From NCBI GenBank assembly GCA_002788515.1, contig PFRJ01000103.1, positions 1-6,217 on the forward strand: a stretch of 6,217 bases of DNA. Reading direction: 5' to 3'. Every line of letters begins with the position of its first letter. Position 1 is the first letter of the stretch. Source of the stretch: Nitrosopumilales archaeon CG_4_9_14_0_2_um_filter_34_16 (GTDB lineage: Archaea > Thermoproteota > Nitrososphaeria > Nitrososphaerales > Nitrosopumilaceae). The notes under the pieces were generated by a model. It was not told the origin of the DNA. It did no database searches and worked only from the letters and a program-made list of their open reading frames with translations. This document shows, piece after piece, positions 1 to 5,582 of the stretch. A program made the translations under genes and the position numbers.

Positions 1-168
1 GACGGGTTTTCTAAAAACCAGCTTGGAAAGATAAGAGAGGTGCTTGATGAATTAAAATCAGAGCAAATCATCCTGGTGTCTCATGAAAAGGAGCTTGAAA
101 CGTATGTGGATAATATTTTCCAGATTTCAAAGCAAGATGGAATTTCCAAAGTGTCCAGATCTAACTAG
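1..168 (+). CDS. rad50: Rad50-type DNA double-strand-break repair ATPase, C-terminal end (5' end outside window)
   Basis: Frame 1 is open from the first base to TAG at 166-168 and gives 55 residues. It begins DGFSKNQLGKIREVLDEL, which fits the D-loop just after the Walker B motif of an SMC/Rad50 ATPase (the usual DEPT part would lie left of the window). It continues IILVSHEKELE, the H-loop (switch histidine), and a final strand-rich tail DNIFQISKQDGISKV typical of archaeal Rad50 C-termini. In the known family, Rad50 pairs with Mre11, and in archaea often HerA/NurA, to process DNA ends; this C-terminal lobe joins the N-terminal Walker A lobe to build the ATP site. The catalytic N-half and coiled coil cannot be seen. 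Another SMC-like ATPase is possible, but the H-loop context favours Rad50. It is probably a chromosomal housekeeping gene marking the left edge of the accessory stretch. Confidence 0.85.
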   Translation, partial: DGFSKNQLGKIREVLDELKSEQIILVSHEKELETYVDNIFQISKQDGISKVSRSN

Positions 169-193
169 AGAACAATTGATCTGACATATTCTG

Positions 194-204
194 GTTTTTA
201 AAAC
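194..204. terminator. Possible bidirectional T-rich terminator between convergent genes
   Basis: GTTTTTAAAAC is a perfect 5+1+5 palindrome with a T5 run on one strand and an A4 run on the other. It lies between the end of the Rad50 gene (168) and the end of the minus-strand RHH gene (241). Archaeal termination mainly needs T-tracts, so it could serve both convergent genes. The arms are short and the assignment is positional only. Confidence 0.35.
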
Positions 205-240
205 ATCATCTTTTATGCTATTTGTTTGAAAATTCTATAT

Positions 241-378
241 TCATTTTTCGTTATTTTTCGTATATCTGGCACAATACTCAAATCCGTGACTTTTGTTGGC
301 AAATTTCCCAGTCTTTACTTGTGACTCAATCCACCTTAGAATCTCCAAATCCACTGAAATCGCAGTTTTGATCTTCGT
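241..378 (-). CDS. Small ribbon-helix-helix (CopG/Arc-type) DNA-binding protein, start codon apparently ACG
   Basis: The minus strand encodes 45 residues, starting (T/M)KIKTAISVDLEILRWIES and ending at TGA (complement of 241-243). The pattern is a classic RHH fold: a beta-strand KIKTAISVD, helix 1 LEILRWIESQVKTG, a turn with the conserved KFANKSHGF, and helix 2 GFEYCARYTKNN. Such proteins dimerise and insert the paired strand into the DNA major groove; in archaea they are often autoregulators or antitoxins. The codon where the family's Met would sit is ACG (376-378 complement). No ATG, GTG or TTG occurs in frame between it and the upstream stop; the next possible start, GTG at codon 9, would delete the DNA-binding strand. 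A TATA-like TTAAATTTT lies on this strand at 399-407, centred 25 bp upstream, exactly where a leaderless promoter should be. The gene may be intact with a rare ACG start, a recent start-loss pseudogene, or carry a base-call error. Confidence 0.65.
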   Translation of the reverse strand, partial: TKIKTAISVDLEILRWIESQVKTGKFANKSHGFEYCARYTKNNEK

Positions 379-387
379 ATTACAAAG

Positions 388-438
388 TATAACTGAGTAA
401 AATTTAACTAGGGTATAACTTAGTATAACTTAGTTATA
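388..438. promoter_or_regulatory. Tandem TATAACT repeats and palindrome; candidate operator between divergent genes
   Basis: TATAACTTAG occurs as a perfect 10-bp tandem at 414-423 and 424-433, and a one-mismatch copy TATAACTGAG lies at 388-397, 26 bp upstream of the first. The last unit merges with the inverted half-site to give TATAACT-T-AGTTATA (424-438), a perfect 7+1+7 palindrome whose final base is the A of the ATG at 438. Spacing by one helical turn and inverted half-sites are how RHH dimers bind cooperatively. The site lies between the RHH gene and the secreted-protein gene, so binding could control both. The repeats are seen directly; the binding partner is inferred. Confidence 0.55.
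399..408. promoter_or_regulatory. TATA-like element of the divergent promoter region
   Basis: AAAATTTAAC is nearly symmetrical. Read on the minus strand it is centred 25 bp from the RHH start at 378, the archaeal TATA spacing for a leaderless transcript. Read on the plus strand it would place a transcription start near 430, giving the secreted-protein gene a leader of roughly 8 nt. It is the best box candidate for both genes, by spacing alone. Confidence 0.45.
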
Positions 439-1283
439 TGAAAAGATTATGCCTGTTGTCTATCTTGTTGGTATTTACAGTAATCCCTGCTTTTGCTGAA
501 GAGGAATCGCAAATCAACTGGATTTTCACAAACGGGGAATTATTTGAAATGGGAGACGAATTGCATATTTACGGAGATGTAGATTATGACATGGGAGAGC
601 CTGTAAGATTTGATATCAAAGGAGTAAATCTGGTAAGACAATCAGAAAACCATGACAGAATAGAAAATTATGAATTTGACATGAGGACTGGAATATTTAC
701 AAGTTGGGGACAGTTTGACAGAGGATTCTTTCTAACAGAAGCTAACGGATGGGTAAAAGGGGTCTACGAGATTACTGCATCATACAAAGGTGAAACGCGA
801 CATTTTACAATTGGAATCGAAGAAAACATTCCAAAGTTTACCTTAATGTCTTCAAAGAGCATCTTGACACAAAATGACTATGCATTCTTTTTTGGACAGA
901 TTCAAGGATATGAAGTAAAAGACAAATCTTTTGCCTCAAGTGCTCTGGTCAACATTTTGGATTCTAACGGAAAGATCTTAGAAGACAACTGGACTGCTGC
1001 TAATAATAATCTGAAAGGAAACAATGTACTAGCTACAAAATCTATTTTCAGGACAAACATCAACCATGATACTTTTACTCAATCATATGTACCACAAGAT
1101 GAAGTACAAAGATTTGAGAGAAACGGAATACCATTGTGGGACAATGGATACAGGATTCAGTTCAAGGTAGATCCAATAACATTTCCACAGGGAGTTTACA
1201 CCTTGAGGGTAATCTATGATGGAAAGATACAGGACTCACACTTTGCAGTAGTGGAAAGTTACTTCCCAAAGTCATTTGATTAG
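438..1283 (+). CDS. Secreted or surface protein with two beta-sandwich-like repeats, function unknown
   Basis: The 281-aa product has a clear Sec signal peptide: basic MKR, hydrophobic core CLLSILLVFTVI, and an AFA cleavage site at residues 18-20 followed by acidic EEE. The mature part appears to be two related units. Residues ~25-128 contain LFEMGDELHIYGDVDY and end VYEITASYKGETRHFTIGIE. Residues ~135-273 contain ILTQNDYAFFFGQIQGYEV and end VYTLRVIYDGKIQDSHFAVVE. Each opens with a strand leading to a xYGxV/FFGQI-like turn and closes with a VYxLxVxYxG hairpin, as in Ig-like/macroglobulin-type domains common in exported thaumarchaeal proteins. There is no C-terminal membrane helix, so it is probably released or held by other surface proteins. 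The ATG overlaps the end of the palindromic operator candidate; there is no Shine-Dalgarno site. The start is supported by the signal peptide beginning there. Specific function is not recognisable. Confidence 0.85.
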   Translation: MKRLCLLSILLVFTVIPAFAEEESQINWIFTNGELFEMGDELHIYGDVDYDMGEPVRFDIKGVNLVRQSENHDRIENYEFDMRTGIFTSWGQFDRGFFLTEANGWVKGVYEITASYKGETRHFTIGIEENIPKFTLMSSKSILTQNDYAFFFGQIQGYEVKDKSFASSALVNILDSNGKILEDNWTAANNNLKGNNVLATKSIFRTNINHDTFTQSYVPQDEVQRFERNGIPLWDNGYRIQFKVDPITFPQGVYTLRVIYDGKIQDSHFAVVESYFPKSFD

Positions 1284-1310
1284 TTCTCTACTTTCATAGT
1301 TTTCATTTTA
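1284..1310 (+). terminator. T-rich probable transcription terminator
   Basis: Directly after the stop of the secreted-protein gene the plus strand runs pyrimidine/T-rich (TTCTCTACTTTC, then TTTTCATTTTA) with no clear hairpin, the usual form of an archaeal intrinsic terminator. Confidence 0.4.
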
Positions 1311-1348
1311 CATTATAAAAAATGCTCAAAAATTAGTTTGAATATTTT

Positions 1349-1394
1349 AGACTAGATACATTTTTGAAAGTGATAATGTATTAAATTCTAGTCT
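1349..1394. repeat. 8-bp inverted repeat upstream of the Tag fragment
   Basis: AGACTAGA at 1349-1356 is the exact reverse complement of TCTAGTCT at 1387-1394, separated by 30 bp. The right arm starts on the last base of the TATA-like element for the downstream gene (1380-1387), so a regulator site is possible. In AT-rich DNA an 8-bp pair can arise by chance. Confidence 0.3.
1380..1387 (+). promoter_or_regulatory. TATA-like box for the Tag-fragment gene
   Basis: ATTAAATT is centred 25-26 bp before the ATG at 1409, matching a leaderless archaeal promoter. There is no Shine-Dalgarno site before that ATG. It suggests the shortened glycosylase frame may still be transcribed from its own start. 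Confidence 0.4.
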
Positions 1395-1408
1395 GGAATA
1401 TCTACTAC

Positions 1409-1684
1409 ATGGATTTTGAAGTAATTGAAAAAATTCTTGAGGTTAAAGATGAGTTCAGATCATTTGATGATTATATCTGGGGATTGGTGAATAACAAAAC
1501 AAAGGTGAACAAGTTCAGAAATTGGAATCAAATTCCTGCATCAACAAAACAGTCAGAACTGATGAGCAAGGATTTGAAGATGAGGGGGTTTACCTTTGTA
1601 GGCCCTACCATATGTTACGCCTTCATGCAGACAGTGGGGATGGTAAACGATCACGTGGTTTCTTGTTTTCGACACGAAGTATAA
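1409..1684 (+). pseudogene. tag: DNA-3-methyladenine glycosylase I, C-terminal fragment only
   Basis: The 91 residues align from about residue 9 onward with the C-terminal half of Tag: SFDDYIWGLVNN corresponds to E. coli DFVWSFVNH, and MRGFTFVGPTICYAFMQ to KRGFKFVGTTICYSFMQ, then VNDHVVSC near the end. Tag removes 3-methyladenine from alkylated DNA. Of the structural zinc ligands, the two C-terminal ones are present (H82, C86); the N-terminal Cys and His, and the N-terminal base-binding residues including the key Glu, are missing because roughly the first 95-100 residues of the family (~190 aa) are absent. A stop (TAA 1382-1384) closes the frame upstream, and 1284-1408 shows no trace of the missing half in any frame I read. 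The first ~8 residues (MDFEVIEK) do not resemble Tag. It is most likely a remnant cut by rearrangement next to the restriction genes; a leaderless-type promoter means a short expressed protein cannot be excluded. Confidence 0.8.
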
Positions 1685-1720
1685 AGTCATTAATCTATGG
1701 ATCTAACTTGACAATTGTTT

Positions 1721-1743
1721 GGTGTTCAATACGCTTAAGTTCA
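1721..1743 (+). repeat. 23-bp perfect direct repeat, copy 1 (candidate promoter/operator of the restriction-modification gene)
   Basis: This copy begins GGTGTTCAATACG and ends CTTAAGTTCA; an identical copy lies at 5016-5038. It contains GTTCA twice, 15 bp apart, and a TTAAGTT element centred 25 bp before the ATG at 1763, where a leaderless TATA box would be. Nineteen bases separate repeat and ATG. Sequences on either side of the two copies show no clear resemblance. It could be a promoter with operator, or one end of an insertion. Confidence 0.8.
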
Positions 1744-1762
1744 TAATTGCTACGGATGAATC

Positions 1763-4700
1763 ATGGAGGAAATAAAAATTTCTGAATCTGCAACGATAGC
1801 TAAAAAAATCCTGGATGCTGCCAAGAAAGCTAGATCGGAAACAGAAATCCAATTTGAAATTGAGCGATTAATTAAAAACTACTTCGAGTCTCACAACATA
1901 GAATATGATCCAAAACAAAATGTTACAGTTCTCAAAGGACGCCCTGACACGTTGTACGGCAAAGTCATTATTGAATACAAAATTCCAGGATCTTTGGAAA
2001 AACCTTCTAAATTAGATTACGCAATGAATGAAACTCACGACAACATTGTAGAGATTTCAAAAAAATCCAACATGGACAGGGTGAAGTTTGTAGGTGTTGT
2101 GACCGATGGATTTCACATCACTTTTACAAAGTACAGAAACAACACGTGGATCAACGAGCCCCTGGGAGACATCACAACAGAATCTGTAAAACGAATGCTT
2201 GAAACTCTTCGAGGACTGTCGCGGAAACCTCTCCAGCCTGATTTAATCGTGCGAGATTTTGGACCTGATAGCGACCTTGCAAAAGAATGCGTTGCAGAAC
2301 TGTACAAAATATTTGACAGCTCGGAAGAAGAAAGAACAAACGTTCTCTACTTGGACTGGAAGAGAATTTTCCATCAGGTGTGCGGTTACGAGTTCATCTC
2401 TCCAAAGCTGTCGATAAAATTACTGATTGACGCTTACGATCTCAAAATCCAGGAGACCGACATCGCAAAACTTCTGTTTGTAATTCACACATACTATGCG
2501 CTTTTTATTAAAATGCTATCTGCCGAAATCACAGCAACGTTTGCATCCAAGACATACTCCTCATTCCTAGAGACCCTAATAATGCAGGATGAAAAAAAGT
2601 TTCAGCAAAGCATGGATGACCTAGAGGAGGGAGGGATTTTTTCAGACTCCGGCATAAAGAATTTCTTGGAGGGGGATTACTTTGCATGGTATCTCGATTC
2701 ATGGGGAGCAAAGACACAAAAAATCGTGCATAAAATTTCGAGCAAGTTGCTAGAATTTGAACCTGCCACGACCTCCCTTGAACCCGACGTTGCAAGTGAC
2801 CTGCTAAAAAACCTGTACGAGAAACTGGTTCCAAAGAAAATTCGTCATGACTTGGGGGAGTATTTCACACCAAGCTGGCTTGTGGATACGCTAATTGAAG
2901 AAGTGAGTTTTCCGGGAAGATACGAAGAGAGGGTTCTAGACCCCACGTGCGGTTCAGGATCGTTTATTGTAAATGTCATCAAAAAAATCATAATCAATAA
3001 CAAATCAACCACCGTAAAAAAAGGAGTTTTACTGGATCATATTTTAAAAAACATAGTTGGCTTTGATCTTAACCCTCTCGCAGTAATCGCTGCGAGAGCA
3101 AACTATTTGATTTCGATAAGCGGACTGTTGCCTTACAGAAATCACGACATATACATTCCAATTTACCTGTGCGATTCTTTATCAATTCACTCAAAGGAAA
3201 CTTTAACCGGAAATGTGTGTGAGGTCCCTACAAGTGTGGGAACGTTCAAAGTTCCGATGTCTGTCCTCAAACACCAATCCATGGAAAAAGTTTTTTCCAT
3301 CACTGATGAATGTGTAAAGATCGTTTACAGCCCGGAAGAATTTAAAAAACGTTTGATCCACGAGGTGAAAGATCTCGAAGAAGATGCAATTTTTGTTATT
3401 ATGGACATGTACAGAGAGCTGTTAAAGCTAGAGCAACTGAAAATTGACAGAATTTGGACACGCGTAATTAAAAACTCATTAGCACCATATTTTGTTGGCA
3501 AGTTTGACTACGTGGTAGGCAATCCTCCTTGGGTTAACTGGGAGCACTTGCCAAAGCACTACCGTTCATCAATAAATCAAATTTGGGAGCAGTATGGATT
3601 GGTGGACAGCTCAAAAGGAACAACCGCATTCAAAAGGGACATCTCAATGACCTTTGTTGCAGTTGGGGTGAAAAAATACCTCAAGGATGGGGGGGGACAG
3701 TTGGGGTTGTTGATACCATTCACTTTGTTTAAAACTAGAGCTGGTGAGGGTTTTAGAAAATTCCTTGCCAACCAGTGCAAAGTTAACGCCGTTCACGATA
3801 TGGTCCGGCTAAAACCGTTTGAAAATGCCACAACCCGAACATCCATGATACTAGTTGAGAACGGAAAAACAAAATTTCCGATAAACAGTATTTCCTGGAA
3901 CAAAAATGAAAACATGTCTTTGAACAGTCATCTTTCAGTAAAGGACGTCATTTACTTTACCAGCAGAAAAAAAATTGACATTAACCCAATTGAAGGGATC
4001 TCAAAGCCGGAATCCTCGTGGCTTTTCCTGAAAAATGAAGTTGTAAAAGCTATCCAACCTGTACTGGGCGTATCTGAATATGTTGCTGTTGAGGGTTCTA
4101 ACACAAGGGGTGCCAACGGGATCTTTTGGCTTGATATGGTGGAAGATGTATCTGGTAACATACGAGTTAAAAATTTCGTCGAAGGTGGCAAAATCAAAGT
4201 TGAGGAGGTCACCACCACAATAGAAAAAGATCACGTCTATTCACTGTTAAGAGGCAGGGAAGTGGAGAAATGGAAGACAGTTCCAACCAAGGCAATACTG
4301 GTACCACACAATAAAAAAACAGGCAAGGTGATTGATGAGGAAACCCTCAAAGTTAAAACTCCTAAAACGTACAACTACCTATCGCGATTCCTGCATACTT
4401 TGGAGAACAGGACACTTTACGGTAAATCAATAAAACGCGAATTTCCGTTTTACACTATGTTCCAAATTAACAAAAACTCGTTTTCCCCACACACTGTAGT
4501 GTGGAAAGAAATTGCGGGGGCCATAGCGGGCGCAGGCGAATTTTACGCATCCGTAGTGCAACATCCGAAAAATAATCTTCTAAAAAATGATGAAATTATC
4601 TCAGACCACAAGCTGATGTCTGTATCACTTTCAACCGAGGACGAAGCATGCTACGTGGCGGGATTTCTAAATTCAGCACCAATCCGATTAATTGTCGCAG

Positions 4701-4933
4701 GATACACTGTTGAGACGTCCATGTCGACCCATATTTTGAAACACGTAAGAATCCCAAAATTCAACCCCCGAGACACCACACACGCAGAAATATCTCAAAA
4801 GGTAAAGTCCATTATGAACCTGGCTCCAGAGAAAATCAAACCAGTGGAGTACGAAATAGACCATCTGGTTGGAAAAGTATACGGCATGTCGTTTTCTCAA
4901 ATTAGAAGCGTCCAAAAATCTTTAGAAACCTAA
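1763..4933 (+). CDS. Single-chain restriction-modification enzyme: PD-(D/E)XK nuclease + N6-adenine methyltransferase + target recognition (type IIG-like, Eco57I family)
   Basis: The 1056-aa protein shows the order of a type IIG/IIL enzyme. Residues ~20-160 resemble a PD-(D/E)XK nuclease: helix ARSETEIQFEIE, then GRPD (D62) and IIEYK (E71, K73). A helical linker (~170-350) follows. The methyltransferase has motif X LGEYFTPSW (364-372), motif I VLDPTCGSGSF (391-401, SAM binding), motif II GFDLNP (433-438), an YLCDS motif III-like segment (468-472) and catalytic motif IV GNPPW (586-590), the NPPY-type signature of gamma-class N6-adenine methylases. Residues ~640-1056 hold the segment KDGGGQLGLLIPFTLF and a target-recognition region ending with LNSAPIRLIVAGYT and STHILKHVRIPKF, as in type I/IIG specificity regions. 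The enzyme should methylate an adenine in a specific site and cut unmodified DNA. There is no Shine-Dalgarno site before the ATG, but the 23-bp repeat sits 19 bp upstream. An 8-G run at 3689-3696 could slip. A BREX PglX-like or other defence methylase is possible, but the N-terminal nuclease favours IIG. The target sequence cannot be read from the protein. Confidence 0.88.
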   Translation: MEEIKISESATIAKKILDAAKKARSETEIQFEIERLIKNYFESHNIEYDPKQNVTVLKGRPDTLYGKVIIEYKIPGSLEKPSKLDYAMNETHDNIVEISKKSNMDRVKFVGVVTDGFHITFTKYRNNTWINEPLGDITTESVKRMLETLRGLSRKPLQPDLIVRDFGPDSDLAKECVAELYKIFDSSEEERTNVLYLDWKRIFHQVCGYEFISPKLSIKLLIDAYDLKIQETDIAKLLFVIHTYYALFIKMLSAEITATFASKTYSSFLETLIMQDEKKFQQSMDDLEEGGIFSDSGIKNFLEGDYFAWYLDSWGAKTQKIVHKISSKLLEFEPATTSLEPDVASDLLKNLYEKLVPKKIRHDLGEYFTPSWLVDTLIEEVSFPGRYEERVLDPTCGSGSFIVNVIKKIIINNKSTTVKKGVLLDHILKNIVGFDLNPLAVIAARANYLISISGLLPYRNHDIYIPIYLCDSLSIHSKETLTGNVCEVPTSVGTFKVPMSVLKHQSMEKVFSITDECVKIVYSPEEFKKRLIHEVKDLEEDAIFVIMDMYRELLKLEQLKIDRIWTRVIKNSLAPYFVGKFDYVVGNPPWVNWEHLPKHYRSSINQIWEQYGLVDSSKGTTAFKRDISMTFVAVGVKKYLKDGGGQLGLLIPFTLFKTRAGEGFRKFLANQCKVNAVHDMVRLKPFENATTRTSMILVENGKTKFPINSISWNKNENMSLNSHLSVKDVIYFTSRKKIDINPIEGISKPESSWLFLKNEVVKAIQPVLGVSEYVAVEGSNTRGANGIFWLDMVEDVSGNIRVKNFVEGGKIKVEEVTTTIEKDHVYSLLRGREVEKWKTVPTKAILVPHNKKTGKVIDEETLKVKTPKTYNYLSRFLHTLENRTLYGKSIKREFPFYTMFQINKNSFSPHTVVWKEIAGAIAGAGEFYASVVQHPKNNLLKNDEIISDHKLMSVSLSTEDEACYVAGFLNSAPIRLIVAGYTVETSMSTHILKHVRIPKFNPRDTTHAEISQKVKSIMNLAPEKIKPVEYEIDHLVGKVYGMSFSQIRSVQKSLET
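3689..3696 (+). repeat. G8 homopolymer within the methyltransferase gene
   Basis: Eight consecutive G bases encode G643-G645 of the KDGGGQLG segment, after catalytic motif IV and before the target-recognition region. Losing one G gives a TGA at 3711-3713; gaining one gives a TAA at 3730-3732. A run this long is notable in AT-rich DNA and is the classic form of a phase-variable tract. Confidence 0.9.
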
Positions 4934-4955
4934 TTTCAACTAATATGAAAAAATG

Positions 4956-4968
4956 CTAGATGATCTAG
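4956..4968. promoter_or_regulatory. 13-bp palindrome between the restriction-modification and HNH genes
   Basis: CTAGAT-G-ATCTAG is a perfect 6+1+6 palindrome, 23 bp after the methyltransferase stop and about 48 bp before repeat copy 2. It could be an operator or a weak hairpin at the end of the upstream transcript; no run of T follows at once. The function is unknown. Confidence 0.3.
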
Positions 4969-5015
4969 AGTTACTACTATCGCATCTTGTCACTTTTGGT
5001 ATATCTCTTTTAGCA

Positions 5016-5038
5016 GGTGTTCAATACGCTTAAGTTCA
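5016..5038 (+). repeat. 23-bp perfect direct repeat, copy 2 (candidate promoter/operator of the HNH gene)
   Basis: This is identical over all 23 bp to 1721-1743. Its TTAAGTT element is centred 25-26 bp before the HNH ATG at 5059, and 20 bp separate repeat and start codon, one base more than at copy 1. The flanks (TTTTAGCA on the left, CATAAAATT on the right) differ from those of copy 1, so the identity is sharply bounded. Confidence 0.8.
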
Positions 5039-5058
5039 CATAAAATTAAAAACAGTTT

Positions 5059-5508
5059 ATGGGCCTGTTTGGTTTTGGAAAGAAAGTGATCATGCAGTGC
5101 AACTGTGGTTGCGGTTGCCGTGAAACTTTTGAAAAATATGGCAGTCGAGAAATGGCCCAGTATGAGTATGAATCTATTTACACTTACCATGTGCCCTGGC
5201 GAGGGGATTTTGAAATATGCATGGACTGCAATTTAGACAAGCATACAAAATCCACTGCTTCTGAACCCAAATCTAAAGAACGTAAGTATTTCTCATCTGA
5301 AACGATTTCTGTAACGTGGAGCAAACAGGGTGGCAGGTGCAATAACGATGCATGCCAAAAAAGGATTGGCACTGTAAACGGAAAAAACATTGGTTTTGAT
5401 TACGATCACATAGATGGCGATCCATCAAACAACCATCCAAGTAACTGTCAAGCATTGTGTTTGGACTGCCATCGACAAAAAACAAATCGTGAAAAAAGGC
5501 AAAAATGA
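5059..5508 (+). CDS. Zinc-finger HNH endonuclease
   Basis: The 149-aa protein has two parts. The N-terminal part (residues ~10-60) carries CNCGCGC (Cys 14, 16, 18, 20) and a later CMDC pair (54, 57), a likely zinc-binding module. The C-terminal part (~85-145) is an HNH nuclease: W87, the zinc Cys pair of CNNDAC (94, 99), catalytic DH in DYDHIDGD (H117), an Asn in NHPSNC (N129), then LCLDCHRQKT with zinc Cys 134/137 and the final HNH His 138. HNH nucleases use one metal ion to nick or cut DNA. The start has no Shine-Dalgarno site but follows repeat copy 2 at the same spacing as the restriction-modification gene, 125 bp after that gene ends, suggesting a shared defence role. Alternatives are a homing or phage-derived HNH protein unrelated to the methylase, or a modification-dependent nuclease. 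The basic, Lys/Arg-rich end (NREKRQK) fits DNA contact. Confidence 0.85.
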   Translation: MGLFGFGKKVIMQCNCGCGCRETFEKYGSREMAQYEYESIYTYHVPWRGDFEICMDCNLDKHTKSTASEPKSKERKYFSSETISVTWSKQGGRCNNDACQKRIGTVNGKNIGFDYDHIDGDPSNNHPSNCQALCLDCHRQKTNREKRQK

Positions 5509-5536
5509 CTAGTGCTTATGAGTGCTAAAAATCTCA

Positions 5537-5550
5537 GGAGTTTTAAAATA
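5537..5550 (+). promoter_or_regulatory. GGAG plus TTTTAAAATA: Shine-Dalgarno-like and/or TATA-like element before the last gene
   Basis: TTTTAAAATA at 5541-5550 is a good TATA-like box and would place transcription start near 5570, just before the ATG at 5583. GGAG at 5537-5540 lies 10 bp before another ATG (5551), whose frame stops after 39 codons. The TATA reading for the 5583 gene is preferred, with modest certainty. Confidence 0.35.
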
Positions 5551-5582
5551 ATGGCCGGTTATGAAGGTATTAACTGGTTCAC

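Noticed and set aside
243..263. Near-tandem ATTTTTCG repeat
   Set aside because: It is explained as lysine/asparagine-rich codons at the 3' end of the minus-strand RHH gene.
1522..1746. 74-aa plus-strand ORF overlapping the Tag fragment
   Set aside because: It is the shifted frame of the tag sequence; the recognisable glycosylase residues are all in the 1409 frame.
2529..2834. 101-aa minus-strand ORF inside the restriction-modification gene
   Set aside because: It is antisense to a well-supported methyltransferase gene, with biased composition and no domain pattern.
5184..5390. Minus-strand ORFs antisense to the HNH gene (also 5273-5485 and 4990-5190 as full-length genes)
   Set aside because: They mirror the HNH coding strand; the Cys/His pattern clearly belongs to the plus strand.
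5511..5526. AGTGCT repeated at 10-bp spacing after the HNH stop
   Set aside because: Only six bases and two copies; chance is likely.
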